Both the position numbers and the translations under genes were made by a program. A stretch of DNA of 64,000 nt. It comes from Rhizobium terricola. GTDB taxonomy: Bacteria > Pseudomonadota > Alphaproteobacteria > Rhizobiales > Rhizobiaceae. Location of the stretch: positions 124,001 to 188,000 of the forward strand of contig NZ_JABBGK010000002.1 of assembly GCF_012927355.1 (NCBI RefSeq), read 5' to 3'. Shown in pieces: positions 53,711 through 62,622 of this stretch; the stretch's first letter is position 1, and each line of letters opens with the position of its first letter. Below the pieces are notes generated by a model that saw nothing but the letters and a program-made list of their open reading frames with translations, was not told where the DNA came from and made no database searches.

Positions 53711-54847
53711 ATGACTCTCGACCGATCGCTTTCTCTCGTCATCGCGATTTTCTTCGGCCTGATCCTTGCCGCCGGCGGCTTCGTCGTCGTCAGCGGCGGC
53801 CAGAAGCAGCTCGCCACCAGCAAGATGGGGGAAATGCAGGCGACCGCCCTGCTGCTCACCTCCTCGATGGCCCAGGCCGCGAGCCTGTCGGCGACCCATG
53901 CCGACCGCATCGCCCACGATCCGCAGGTGATCGCCCTGATGAAGGCCGGCGACCGCGATGCGCTGGCGACGCTGCTGCGTCCCACCTATGACGCGCTAGC
54001 AAGCGAGGCCGGCGTCAACATGCTGCATTTCCACACGGTCGACATCAAGAGCTTCCTGCGCGTGCAGGATCCGAAGAATTTCGGCCAGGACCTTTCGTCC
54101 ATTCGTCCGATGATCCTCGCCACCAACCGCAGCCGGATCCTGCAGAAGGGCCTCGAAGTGGGATTGGCGGGCCTCAGTCTCAGGGCCGTGGCACCGATCC
54201 TCGACGGCGACACGCTGGTCGGGACGATCGAGGTCGGCGTGGACCTCAAGTCCCTGCTCGAACTGGCGAAGTCCGCCTCCGGTGCCGACTATGCGCTGTT
54301 TCTCAGCCCGGCGATGACCGGGATCACCCCGAAGAACGGCGCGGCTGCCGACGCGGACATGTCGGCGCTGGCGATCGAGGCCGCGACCGATACGGCCCTC
54401 TTCCAGTCGCTCTACGACCGCCGCGAGATCGGCCTGTCGCGCGAGCCCGTGCAGGGCATGGCCAAGCTCGACGACCGGCGCTACGGCACCTTCGCCCAGC
54501 CGCTTCTCGACTATAGCGGTCGGATGATCGGCACGATCCTGATCGTGCGCGATTTCTCCAGCCTCGACAGCGGCTTCCTCAGGGCCGTGTCGACCGCGAC
54601 GATCGTCACGCTGGTCGGCATGATCCTCGCCTTCTCCGTGGTGATGGTCTGCGTGCGCGCCATGGTAATCCGTCCCCTCGCCGAACTCGCCACCTATGCC
54701 GAGGTGCAGGCGACCGGTTCGACCTGCGAGGAAACCCCGCACAATGACGGGCTTGCCGACTACAAGCGGCTGCGGCGGGCGATCCGGGAGTTGGTGTCGC
54801 AGGCGGAACGGGCCGAGCGCGCCGATGCCGATGGGGATGCCGCGTGA
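53711..54847 (+). CDS. double-Cache sensor-domain membrane protein without output domain
   Basis: The 378-residue protein has a membrane helix (9-29), a large periplasmic region (about 30-290) with Cache_3-like sequence (NMLHFHTVDIKSFLRVQDPK, GQDLSSIRPMILATN, GLEVGLAGLSLRAVAPILDG), a second helix (292-316) and only about 60 cytoplasmic residues ending in an alanine-rich helix. No HisKA, GGDEF or methyl-accepting domain follows. Its stop overlaps (GTGA) the start of a pentameric ligand-gated channel gene, suggesting the two act together. Confidence 0.82.
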   Translation: MTLDRSLSLVIAIFFGLILAAGGFVVVSGGQKQLATSKMGEMQATALLLTSSMAQAASLSATHADRIAHDPQVIALMKAGDRDALATLLRPTYDALASEAGVNMLHFHTVDIKSFLRVQDPKNFGQDLSSIRPMILATNRSRILQKGLEVGLAGLSLRAVAPILDGDTLVGTIEVGVDLKSLLELAKSASGADYALFLSPAMTGITPKNGAAADADMSALAIEAATDTALFQSLYDRREIGLSREPVQGMAKLDDRRYGTFAQPLLDYSGRMIGTILIVRDFSSLDSGFLRAVSTATIVTLVGMILAFSVVMVCVRAMVIRPLAELATYAEVQATGSTCEETPHNDGLADYKRLRRAIRELVSQAERAERADADGDAA

Positions 54848-55920
54848 CCGGTCTCCCGATGCGGCGGTTCATTTTCGCCTTTCTCTCGTTGCTGCTCCTC
54901 GCGGTCAATGCCGGCTCCGCCGGTGCGCAAGCCGCGCCGAAGCCACTGCCGAAGGGCGTTCACCTGCCGATGCAGGTGCATTTCTCGATGCGCGTTCTCG
55001 GGCTTTCCCGCCTGAGCGAAACGGCCGGCGAAGCTTCGATGATGATCGAGATCACCGAGCGCTGGCGCGATCCGAGCCAGGCCTTCGACCCGAAGGTCAC
55101 CGGGTTCGGCCGCTTCGACCATGTGGGCGCCGATGCCGAGGCGAGACTTGCCGAAATCTGGACGCCCGGCACGGAGATCGAGAACCAGATCAGCGAACCG
55201 CGCACGTCCTCGGTGGCGCTTTCGATGCGTGCCGACGGCACCGTCACGCGTATCCGCCGGCTCGACGCCGACTTCCGCGTCGAGATCGGCATGGACACCT
55301 TCCCGTTCGACAAGCAGACGTTGACGCTGTCGATGGTGACGCCGCGCCATTCGGCCGATGAAGTGATCTTCGTGATGAACGACATCGACCGCGAGCTTTC
55401 GGCGGTGGCCGAGGATCTGTCGGTCAACAACTGGCAGCCGCATTCGCTGCAGTTCGTCATGGAGCGGTTCCACGGCTGGAACGCCAAACCCTTCGTGCGG
55501 ATCAAGGCCTCAACGGTCGTGGAGCGCGACTGGCAGTATTACCTGCTGCCGATCTTCGTTCCCTTCGTCGCGATCCTGTCCGTTTCGCTGTTCATCCTGT
55601 GGGCGCCGGAAAAACTGCTCGGCGACAAGGCACCGATGACCTATTCGGCGCTGCTGGCCCTTGCGGCGCTCAGCTTCACCTATGAATCGAGCTTTCCCGG
55701 GTCGATCTCGATGAACTCGCCCGTGGCCTTCATGGTGTCGCTCGGCTATTTCTACCTCGTCTTCGTGCTGCTGCTGAACCTGATCCTCGTCTATGCGGAT
55801 TTCCCCGGCCGGAGACGGTTCGCGCATATCGAGGACATCATGCGCGACAATATCCGCTACAGCGTGCCGACGATCTTCGTGCTGGTGTGCGTGTGCTCGA
55901 TCTGCCGCTCACTGCTCTGA
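54844..55920 (+). CDS. pentameric ligand-gated ion channel homologue (Pro-loop receptor)
   Basis: The 358-residue protein has a signal peptide (1-30), an extracellular beta-sandwich with the Pro-loop signature MDTFPFDKQTL (P154, D156), and four transmembrane helices: M1 about 231-253 (YYLLPIFVPFVAILSVSLFI), M2 262-284 (KAPMTYSALLALAALSFTY), M3 293-318 and M4 339-356. Aligning proline 285 with 23' puts leucine 271 at 9' (gate), serine 268 at 6', glutamate 281 at 19' and aspartate 261 at -1', suggesting a cation pore. Bacterial relatives include GLIC and ELIC. GTG start overlaps the Cache gene stop; ATG 54859 is an alternative. Confidence 0.85.
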   Translation: MTGLPMRRFIFAFLSLLLLAVNAGSAGAQAAPKPLPKGVHLPMQVHFSMRVLGLSRLSETAGEASMMIEITERWRDPSQAFDPKVTGFGRFDHVGADAEARLAEIWTPGTEIENQISEPRTSSVALSMRADGTVTRIRRLDADFRVEIGMDTFPFDKQTLTLSMVTPRHSADEVIFVMNDIDRELSAVAEDLSVNNWQPHSLQFVMERFHGWNAKPFVRIKASTVVERDWQYYLLPIFVPFVAILSVSLFILWAPEKLLGDKAPMTYSALLALAALSFTYESSFPGSISMNSPVAFMVSLGYFYLVFVLLLNLILVYADFPGRRRFAHIEDIMRDNIRYSVPTIFVLVCVCSICRSLL

Positions 55921-55945
55921 CGGTTGTCGTGCTCAAAAACGGTAC

Positions 55946-55963
55946 CTGTCATCGGACTGTAAT
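55946..55963. promoter_or_regulatory. Pho box
   Basis: CTGTCAT-CGGA-CTGTAAT is an 18-bp PhoB site: two 7-bp direct repeats, one base off consensus, spaced by four bases, as in E. coli and rhizobia. It is 56 bp before the phoX start, so phosphate starvation should induce phoX. Confidence 0.8.
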
Positions 55964-55979
55964 GCTGCCCCGCTAACCG

Positions 55980-56000
55980 CAGGTTGGACATTCCAACCTG
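55980..56000. promoter_or_regulatory. 9-bp perfect inverted repeat in the phoX leader
   Basis: CAGGTTGGA-CAT-TCCAACCTG lies between the Pho box and the Shine-Dalgarno (CGGGAGC). It could be an operator or a hairpin just upstream of the ribosome-binding site. No regulator is recognised. Confidence 0.5.
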
Positions 56001-56019
56001 TCAACTTCGGGAGCAATCC

Positions 56020-57942
56020 ATGAGCGACATCGACACCAGCCACCTGTCCTGGGACGAGTGGGACGAACTGCAGAACCCGCCGCCGGCCGAAACCGACTTC
56101 GATCGCGTGGTCGAGAGCGCCCTTTCCCGCCGCGGCTTCCTTGGCGGAATCCTGGCCATGGGCTCGGCTGCTGCCGCCATGGGCACCCTCGGCACCGCCG
56201 CCAACCTGATGTCGTCGACCTCGGCCGAGGCACAGGAAGCCGCCGCCTCGCGCTTCGCCTTCAAGCCGATCCCGATCGCCACCGACAACACCGTGCACGT
56301 ACCGGAGGGCTATGTCTGGAAGCCGCTCGCCAAGTGGGGCCAGCCGCTGTTCTCCAACGTTCCCGACATCGATCCGGCCAAGGGCGTTGCGGTCGAGAAT
56401 TCCGACAAGGTCTTCGGTGAAAACACCGACGGCATGGAACTGTTCGTGTTCGGCGACCACCAGGTCATCGCGGTCAACCACGAATACGTGAACCCCGAGA
56501 TCAACCTGCCGCACACCGAAAAGGGCGTGCCGGCAAGCGCCGACGACGTGAAGATCCTGCAAAACATGCAGGGCGTGACCGTCATGGAAGTGGCCGAGGG
56601 CGAAAACGGCTGGGAGATCGTCGTCGACAGCCCGTTCAACCGCCGCATCCACCACAACACACCGATGAAGCTGTCCGGCCCGGCCGCAGGATCCGACCTG
56701 ATCAAGACCGCTGCCGACCCGAACGGCACCGACTGTCTCGGGACCTTCAACAACTGCGGCGCCGGCAAGACGCCGTGGGGCACCTATCTCACCTGCGAAG
56801 AGAACTTCAACGGCTATTTCGGCACCATCGACGCCGCCTTCGCGCTGCCCGACGACTACAAGCGCTACGGCATCGTCGCCGAGACGCGTTATGCCTACGA
56901 GAAATTCGACGAGCGCTTCGACGTGGCAAAACACCCGAACGAACCGCGCCGCGCCGGCTATGTCGTCGAGATCGATCCGTCGGACGCCGCCTCGACACCG
57001 GTCAAGCGCACCGCGCTCGGCCGCATCAAGCATGAGAACGCCGCAGTCGCCGTCGCGCGCGACGGTCGCGTGGTGGTCTACATGGGCGACGATGAACGGG
57101 GCGAATTCCTCTACAAGTTCGTCTCGAACGGCATCTACGTCCCCGGCGGCGACACCTCGACGCTGCTCGACGAAGGCACGCTCTTTGTTGCCAAGTTCGC
57201 CGAGGACGGCACCGGTGAATGGGTTGCCCTGACGCCAGAGTCGACCGGAATGAAGATGGACGAGATCTGCGTCTTCACCCGCATGGCTGCCTCCAAGGTC
57301 GGCGCCACCACCATGGACCGTCCGGAATGGGTAGCGATCAACCCGGTCGCCATCGAAGCCTATTGCGCGCTGACCAACAACTCGAACCGCGCCGTCACCA
57401 AGGACGGCAAGATGAAGTCGAACGCCGGCGGCGACGTCATGGCGCTCAACGCGGCCAATCCGCGCGAGAAGAACGAGTACGGCCAGATCGTCCGCTGGTA
57501 CCCGGAAAACGACGACCACGCCGACGGCAAGTTCAAGTGGGACCTATTCCTGATGGCCGGCAATCCGGACGTCCACAAGGACGCCTATGCGGGTTCGTCG
57601 AACATCAATTCCGGCAACATGTTCACCTCGCCGGACGGCATGATGTTCGATTCGACCGGTCTCCTGTGGATCCAGACCGACGGCGAGGACAGCAACGAGG
57701 GCGAATTCCTCGGCCAGGGCAACAACCAGATGCTGGCGGGCGATCCGGCGACGGGCCGTGTCGAGCGCTTCATGACCGGTCCGAAGGGTTCGGAAATCAC
57801 CGGCCAGACCTGGTCGGCCGACAGGCGCACGCATTTTGTCGGCGTCCAGCATCCCGACGCGCCGTTCCCGGACGGCGAAGGCAAGCTGCCGCGCTCGACG
57901 ATCGTCGCGATCAAGCGCCAGGACAACGCGCTGGTCGGCTGA
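56020..57942 (+). CDS. phoX: PhoX family alkaline phosphatase
   Basis: The 640-residue protein has a twin-arginine signal (SRRGFLGG near residue 37) and the PhoX/DUF839 beta-propeller, with KTPWGTYLTCEENFNGYF, RIKHENAAVAVARDGRVVVY and SPDGMMFDSTGLLWIQTDGE. PhoX is a Ca/Fe-dependent periplasmic phosphomonoesterase releasing phosphate from organic esters. A Pho box lies upstream. The ATG follows TCGGGAGCAATCC. A terminator follows the gene. Confidence 0.93.
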   Translation: MSDIDTSHLSWDEWDELQNPPPAETDFDRVVESALSRRGFLGGILAMGSAAAAMGTLGTAANLMSSTSAEAQEAAASRFAFKPIPIATDNTVHVPEGYVWKPLAKWGQPLFSNVPDIDPAKGVAVENSDKVFGENTDGMELFVFGDHQVIAVNHEYVNPEINLPHTEKGVPASADDVKILQNMQGVTVMEVAEGENGWEIVVDSPFNRRIHHNTPMKLSGPAAGSDLIKTAADPNGTDCLGTFNNCGAGKTPWGTYLTCEENFNGYFGTIDAAFALPDDYKRYGIVAETRYAYEKFDERFDVAKHPNEPRRAGYVVEIDPSDAASTPVKRTALGRIKHENAAVAVARDGRVVVYMGDDERGEFLYKFVSNGIYVPGGDTSTLLDEGTLFVAKFAEDGTGEWVALTPESTGMKMDEICVFTRMAASKVGATTMDRPEWVAINPVAIEAYCALTNNSNRAVTKDGKMKSNAGGDVMALNAANPREKNEYGQIVRWYPENDDHADGKFKWDLFLMAGNPDVHKDAYAGSSNINSGNMFTSPDGMMFDSTGLLWIQTDGEDSNEGEFLGQGNNQMLAGDPATGRVERFMTGPKGSEITGQTWSADRRTHFVGVQHPDAPFPDGEGKLPRSTIVAIKRQDNALVG

Positions 57943-57972
57943 GGCACGACCGGAGCCCATGACAGACGAGGA

Positions 57973-57998
57973 GCGCGCCGGTTGCCGGCGCGCTTTTC
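57973..57998 (+). terminator. rho-independent terminator of phoX
   Basis: GCGCGCCGG-TTG-CCGGCGCGC (9-bp perfect stem) is followed by TTTTC. It ends the phoX transcript before the CorA-like gene. Confidence 0.85.
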
Positions 57999-58090
57999 GG
58001 ATTCGAGGGGCCCGGCCGACGGTGGCCGCCTGAATGGCCTGGTCAGGGGCCGCAACGACAACCGCACACGCACGCGAAGGATGATCGCCG

Positions 58091-59086
58091 ATGCTGAATG
58101 CCGCCCGCGCCCTGCCCGGTTTTGTCTGGGGCTATCGCATCGATCCGGCCGCCGGCCAGGCGATCCGTCTTCAGCCGGAAACCGAGCCGGCGACGCTCGA
58201 CAACGGGCCGGGCTTCCTGTGGCTGCACCTCAATCTGGCCGACGCCCGCGTGGCGGCGCTGCTCGACGGCTTCGAAGGGCTGACGGAGCAGGCCCGGGCG
58301 GCACTCATCACCCACGACACCCATGCGGCGCTGACCGTCGACGAGCACATCGTCTACGGGACGCTGGTGGACTTTCAGCGGGAATTCGATGCCGAGACGC
58401 GCGACATCGGCTGGCTGCATTTCGCGCTCTGCGACCGCTTCATCATCACCACCCGACTGCAGCCGATCCGCTCGATCGACCGGGTGCGGGCGGCGGTCGA
58501 AAAGAATGCCGGCAAGTACGGCAGTCCGATGCATCTCTTCGAGACACTGGTTGCGGAGTTCCAGCGCGGCATCATCGCGGTGGTCATCGAACTCACCGAG
58601 GAGCTGAACGCGATCGAGGATGTCGTCTACGACAATGAGCTGCGCGACGAGCGCCGGCGGCTGGCGCCGGTGCGCCGGGTGGTGGTGCGGCTCTACCGGC
58701 ACCTGCGCACCATGCTCGCCCTCCTGCGCCGGGCGGCGGCCAGCGACGAAGAAAATGCACCCTTCGCCTTCGATGAAGTCGCCCAACGGCTCACCGCACG
58801 GCTCGAGGCGGTCGACCATGACGTCCATGCACTCCAGGAGCGCGCCCGATTGCTGCATGAAGAAATCGACTCCAAGCTCTCCTCGGAGACCAACCGGCAT
58901 CTCTACATCCTGTCGTTGATGACGGCCTTCCTGCTGCCGCCGTCGCTGGTGACCGGCTTCTTCGGGATGAACACCTCAAACCTGCCCTTCGCGGCGGAGA
59001 CGGACGGAACGATCTACGCCATCGGCTTCATCCTTGTCTCGATCGCGGCTGCCTGGTTCCTGCTGCGTCGCGCGGGAATTCTCTGA
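58091..59086 (+). CDS. zinc transporter ZntB / CorA family protein
   Basis: The 331-residue protein has a large N-terminal cytoplasmic domain, a long charged helix (about 190-270), and two C-terminal transmembrane helices separated by the GMN motif (TGFFGMNTSNLPF). ZntB-type CorA relatives move Zn or protons rather than Mg in several bacteria; the substrate here is open. It follows the phoX terminator and has its own ATG at 58091. Confidence 0.86.
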   Translation: MLNAARALPGFVWGYRIDPAAGQAIRLQPETEPATLDNGPGFLWLHLNLADARVAALLDGFEGLTEQARAALITHDTHAALTVDEHIVYGTLVDFQREFDAETRDIGWLHFALCDRFIITTRLQPIRSIDRVRAAVEKNAGKYGSPMHLFETLVAEFQRGIIAVVIELTEELNAIEDVVYDNELRDERRRLAPVRRVVVRLYRHLRTMLALLRRAAASDEENAPFAFDEVAQRLTARLEAVDHDVHALQERARLLHEEIDSKLSSETNRHLYILSLMTAFLLPPSLVTGFFGMNTSNLPFAAETDGTIYAIGFILVSIAAAWFLLRRAGIL

Positions 59087-59101
59087 GCGGATGCCCGAAC
59101 G

Positions 59102-59127
59102 AAAAATGCCCGGCCGAAGCCGGGCAT
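59102..59127 (-). terminator. terminator of the BA14K gene
   Basis: ATGCCCGGC-CGAA-GCCGGGCAT is a 9-bp perfect stem. On the minus strand it is followed by TTTTT. It terminates the BA14K gene and may also stop the convergent CorA-like transcript. Confidence 0.8.
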
Positions 59128-59152
59128 TGCTGCAATCGATCCTCAGAAGGGA

Positions 59153-59575
59153 TCAATAGTAAGGCGAAAGGCATTCCTGGCGCGGACCGTAGTGCGGCTG
59201 GAAGGTGTTGGAATAGGCGTCATACGAGCGGTAACGCTGGGCGCACCAGCGGTAGTGCTTCGGATTGATGTTGCCGGCGCGCGGCGGCGGGGGAGCCGGC
59301 TGCGACATGATCGCGCCACCGATGATCGCGCCTGCCGCAAAGGCGGCGAGCGGGAACCAGTAGCCGTTGTGGTAACGATAGCCGGGGCGGCGTTCGTGAT
59401 AGCCGCGATAGCCGCGGTAATAGCCCGGCGGGCCGCGGTGATCGACGGTCGTGACATCGGACTGGGTCTTGATGACCGGGGCCGTTACCGGCATCGCCTC
59501 GGCCGACACGAAGCTCGTCAGAACGACTGCCGAGGCCAGTGCGAAAGCGGCCAGACGCTTCATCGTGGTTGTCAT
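59153..59575 (-). CDS. BA14K family exported protein
   Basis: The 140-residue protein has a signal peptide ([20 protein letters not shown]), a tyrosine/glycine-rich middle ([20 protein letters not shown]) with a hydrophobic patch ([15 protein letters not shown]), and the C-terminal BA14K motif [20 protein letters not shown] with a cysteine pair. The family was named for a Brucella immunoreactive lectin-like antigen; its biochemical role is unproven. The ATG at 59575 follows GGAGAACTGAC. Confidence 0.85.
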   Translation of the reverse strand: MTTTMKRLAAFALASAVVLTSFVSAEAMPVTAPVIKTQSDVTTVDHRGPPGYYRGYRGYHERRPGYRYHNGYWFPLAAFAAGAIIGGAIMSQPAPPPPRAGNINPKHYRWCAQRYRSYDAYSNTFQPHYGPRQECLSPYY

Positions 59576-59985
59576 GTCAGTTCTCCATTCCCTGCGTTTC
59601 GAATGACTGCGCTTTGCGCTTCGCAACCGTAAGGGATCCGTTTCCGGTCGCCTTTTCACTGTCACGTCGAAGCCTGTTTCGACAGTAGGTAAATCTTCCT
59701 GAACCGGACATTAACGATATCGAAGACCAGCCATGCGTCAAAAGCACGGCATCGGGCAAGCCGCTTCCTCGCATTGACAGACAGCATTTTTCGATGGCGC
59801 TAGACCGGTGCCGGACGACACGCGGGAAGAACGGGCAGGAAGGGAATTTGTTCCCTGCGCAGACCGGACGCGGTTTCGGTCAGCGAGAACCGAGCGTCAG
59901 CGCGTCCTTACCGTGGTGCGGATACAGGACGGCAATACCGATGCACGAGAACAGAACCGGCGGACATGCCGCCGGCCCGGACAAG
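59576..59985. other. intergenic region between BA14K and gbcB genes
   Basis: No gene is supported. The left part, upstream of the BA14K gene, is AT-richer and must hold its promoter. A GGGAA-TTTG-TTCCC inverted repeat occurs near 59840, and the terminator of the gbcAB unit lies at the right end. Confidence 0.45.
59950..59975 (-). terminator. hairpin terminator of gbcAB
   Basis: CCGGCGG-ACATG-CCGCCGG (59957-59975) forms a 7-bp stem; read on the minus strand it is followed by TTCTGTTCTC. It lies 10 bp downstream of the gbcB stop. Confidence 0.5.
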
Positions 59986-61071
59986 TCAGGCCTCGATCTC
60001 GACGTCGCCGAGCGGACGCGAACAGCAGGCGAGAATGTAACCCTCGTCGATCTCCTCATCGAGGATGCCGCCGTTGTGGTTCATCTCGACCTCGCCCGAC
60101 ACCTTCATCACCTTGCAGGTGCCACAAAGGCCGGATTCGCAGGCCGCGCCGATGCGCACACCGGCGGCGCGTGCCGCCTGCAGCACGGTGTGGCCCGGCT
60201 CGCAGCTGCCTTCCTTGCCGCTCATCAAAAATACGACGCGGGTCGACGCCGCCTCGCCGCCGTGGTCGGCGACCACCACAGGCGGCACGGGCGCCACCGG
60301 CTGGAAGGCTTCCTCATGGTAATTGGCCATGTCGAAACCGGCACCGGCAAGCGATTCCCTGACCGTCGCCATGAACGGTTCCGGACCGCAGCAGAAGACG
60401 GTGCGCTCAAGGAAATCGGGGGCCAGAAGCGCGATCTTCGCCTTGTCGATACGGCCCTTCAGCCCCGACCAAAGCTGCCCGCGGGACAACTGCTCTACGA
60501 TGAAGCCGAGTGTCAGATGGGGCATTTCGCGCGCCTTGGCCTCGAGTTCCCAGCGGAAGATGATGTCGTCGGGCGAGCGGGCGCAATGGACGAAGGCGAT
60601 GTCCGAATCCGGCTGGCGGTCGGAGAGGTCGCGGGTCATCGACACCATTGGCGTGATGCCCGAGCCGGCGGAAACGAAGAGGTATTTCCGTCCCGGATGG
60701 CGGGCATAGGAGAAGTCGCCGAGCGCACCGATCGCCTTCAGCTGCATTCCCGGCTTCAGATGATCGAACATCCAGCGCGTGCCGATCGAGTCGGCCTGGG
60801 CCTTGACCGTCACGGCAACCGTATAGGGCCGCGACGGGCTGGAGGAGAGCGTGTAAGTGCGCATCACCGGCTCCGGTCCGACCGGCAGTTCGAGGGTCAC
60901 GAACTGGCCGGGCAGATAGCGGAAGAAATGGCCAGGACGATCGGGCCGGAAAGTGAACGTCATCACGTCGGGGGCCTCCGGCGTGACGGCGACGCATTCG
61001 AGCCTGTGCTCCCGGTCGGACCAGGGGCGCATCTCATCCACATGACGGTAGCTGGGGAGCGCGATGTTCAT
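59986..61071 (-). CDS. gbcB: reductase component of Rieske oxygenase, GbcB-like
   Basis: The 361-residue protein has a ferredoxin-reductase module (RTYTLSSSPSRPYTVAVTVK, FVSAGSGITPMVSMTRDL, VFCCGPEPFMATVRESL) and a C-terminal plant-type 2Fe-2S domain (C-x4-C-x2-C in CESGLCGTCKV, then ACCSRP). This matches the GbcB reductase of glycine betaine monooxygenase. The ATG is one base after the stop of the oxygenase gene, so translation is coupled. The substrate depends on the oxygenase partner. Confidence 0.82.
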   Translation of the reverse strand: MNIALPSYRHVDEMRPWSDREHRLECVAVTPEAPDVMTFTFRPDRPGHFFRYLPGQFVTLELPVGPEPVMRTYTLSSSPSRPYTVAVTVKAQADSIGTRWMFDHLKPGMQLKAIGALGDFSYARHPGRKYLFVSAGSGITPMVSMTRDLSDRQPDSDIAFVHCARSPDDIIFRWELEAKAREMPHLTLGFIVEQLSRGQLWSGLKGRIDKAKIALLAPDFLERTVFCCGPEPFMATVRESLAGAGFDMANYHEEAFQPVAPVPPVVVADHGGEAASTRVVFLMSGKEGSCEPGHTVLQAARAAGVRIGAACESGLCGTCKVMKVSGEVEMNHNGGILDEEIDEGYILACCSRPLGDVEIEA

Positions 61072-61072
61072 G

Positions 61073-62317
61073 TCAGGCCACCGCGGACAGGCGAGCCTTG
61101 TCGCCCTGCAGACGGTTGATCATGAAGTTGGCGTACCATTCGACGAACTGCATGACGCCGCCTTCGTGCTCGGCCGAGTAGGGACCGGGCTCGTAGGCCG
61201 GGGAGCGGATTCCGAAGGCGTTTTCCTCGACGATGGCGCGGTCCTGGTCGTTGGTCATGTTCCAGACATGGGTAAGGTCATCGACGTTGTAGTCGACGCC
61301 TTCGACGGCATCCTTGTGCACCAGCCAGGTCGTCGTCACGGCGGTCTCCTCCGCCGAGATCGGCAGGACGCGGAAGGAGATCGCGTGGTCGATCAGCATG
61401 TGGTTCCAGGTGGTCGGATAGTGGAACAGCAGCATGGTGCCGATCTCGCGGGCGTTCACGTCATCCGACAGCAGGCGCTTCACCGCCGGCTTGCCGTCCA
61501 TGGTGTAGCTCTCCGCGCCCTGGATCAGCGGCATGCGGGCGACACGGAACTGGCCGGACGGGTCCATGGTGAATTCGCTCGGCAGGCCGGCGGCCTCGCA
61601 GCGCGCCCAGTGCTCGGCGATGAACGGGTCGTCCTTGGCGCCCTGAACGCCGGTCGCGGTCGGGGCTTCGGGATAGGTACGGCAGAGTTCCGGATGGTTG
61701 CCGGCGCAGTGGTAGCATTCGCGGTTGTTTTCCCAGACGAGCTTCCAGTTGCCCTTCTCGATGATCGTGGTCTTTGCCGCGACCTTGGCCTCGGCGAGGC
61801 GATGGGGCTTAATGTAGGGCTCGATGGTGGCACGGACCGGCGCGAAATCCATCGGCTCTTCGGAGAGGCAGACGAAGATGTAGCCGGCGACGCTTTCGCA
61901 GGCGACCGGCTTCATGCCGTGCTTCGACTTGTCGAAGTCCTCGCCCATCTGGCGGGCGAAGACGAGCGAGCCGTCGAGGTCATAGGTCCACTGGTGATAG
62001 GGACAGACGAGCTTGGCGGAAGCGCCCTTCTCCTGGGTACAGACGCGGTGGCCACGATGGCGGCAGGTGTTGTGGAAGGCGCGGATGACGCCATCCTTGC
62101 CGCGCACGACGACGACCGGGTAGTCGCCGATCTGCACGGTGAAATAGTTGCCGGCCTTCGGGATCTCGCAGTCATGGCCGATGAAGAGCCAGTCGCGGTA
62201 CCAGATGGTTTCCATGTCGAGCTTGAAGTAGTCCTGGTCGATGTAGAAAGGCTGCTCCAGGCTATAACCCTCGCGGCGGTTTTTCAGCTGGCGCAGTACC
62301 GTGCTCTGCAGGTCCAT
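61073..62317 (-). CDS. gbcA: Rieske non-haem iron oxygenase, GbcA-like (glycine betaine demethylase)
   Basis: The 414-residue alpha subunit has a Rieske centre (C85-x-H87 in TCRHRGHR, C105-x2-H108 in CPYHQW) and the mononuclear iron histidines H203 and H208 in ENNRECYHCAGNHPE. It resembles GbcA, which with GbcB removes one methyl of glycine betaine to give dimethylglycine and formaldehyde; stachydrine demethylase homologues are an alternative. The ATG at 62317 is preceded by ACGAGGACGACACA. A cobalamin riboswitch precedes it on the same strand. Confidence 0.8.
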   Translation of the reverse strand: MDLQSTVLRQLKNRREGYSLEQPFYIDQDYFKLDMETIWYRDWLFIGHDCEIPKAGNYFTVQIGDYPVVVVRGKDGVIRAFHNTCRHRGHRVCTQEKGASAKLVCPYHQWTYDLDGSLVFARQMGEDFDKSKHGMKPVACESVAGYIFVCLSEEPMDFAPVRATIEPYIKPHRLAEAKVAAKTTIIEKGNWKLVWENNRECYHCAGNHPELCRTYPEAPTATGVQGAKDDPFIAEHWARCEAAGLPSEFTMDPSGQFRVARMPLIQGAESYTMDGKPAVKRLLSDDVNAREIGTMLLFHYPTTWNHMLIDHAISFRVLPISAEETAVTTTWLVHKDAVEGVDYNVDDLTHVWNMTNDQDRAIVEENAFGIRSPAYEPGPYSAEHEGGVMQFVEWYANFMINRLQGDKARLSAVA

Positions 62318-62439
62318 TGTGTCGTCCTCGTATCCGTTTTGCCCATGGCGGAAAGCGAGAACATGCAGGGCCGCGGCGTCGTTCGACACCGGACAAAGCC
62401 GTCTCGGGCCGCCCGCCGCGACCGTCAATCAGTTTCATT

Positions 62440-62622
62440 CTCCAGGCTGGTTTCCGGGCTCTGGAGACGTTCTCTGCGAACCGCGCGAGGCACCTTCCCA
62501 GGGCCTGAACCCCAGTGGTCTTTTGCCTTCACGCCTTCTCCACTACCGTTGCGGGGGCAGCGCCGGAATTTGACCGGCTTCCCGATTTTCCGCCCTCCCT
62601 AGCCGGGCGTCACCTCGAGTGT
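62440..62622 (-). ncRNA. cobalamin (B12) riboswitch
   Basis: On the minus strand the leader reads GAGGTGACGCCCGGC, then GGAAAATCGGGAAGCC, then the hallmark CTGCCCCCGCAACGGTA near 62548-62565, then CCACTGGGG, GGGAAGGTGCC and the B12 box GCCCGGAAACCAGCCTG at 62443-62459. These match the conserved core and order of cobalamin riboswitches. It lies 123 bases ahead of the gbcA start with no gene between. Boundaries are approximate. Confidence 0.9.

Noticed and set aside
55933..57519. A 528-codon minus-strand open frame opposite phoX.
   Set aside because: Shadow of phoX, which has a Tat signal, a Pho box and conserved motifs on the plus strand.
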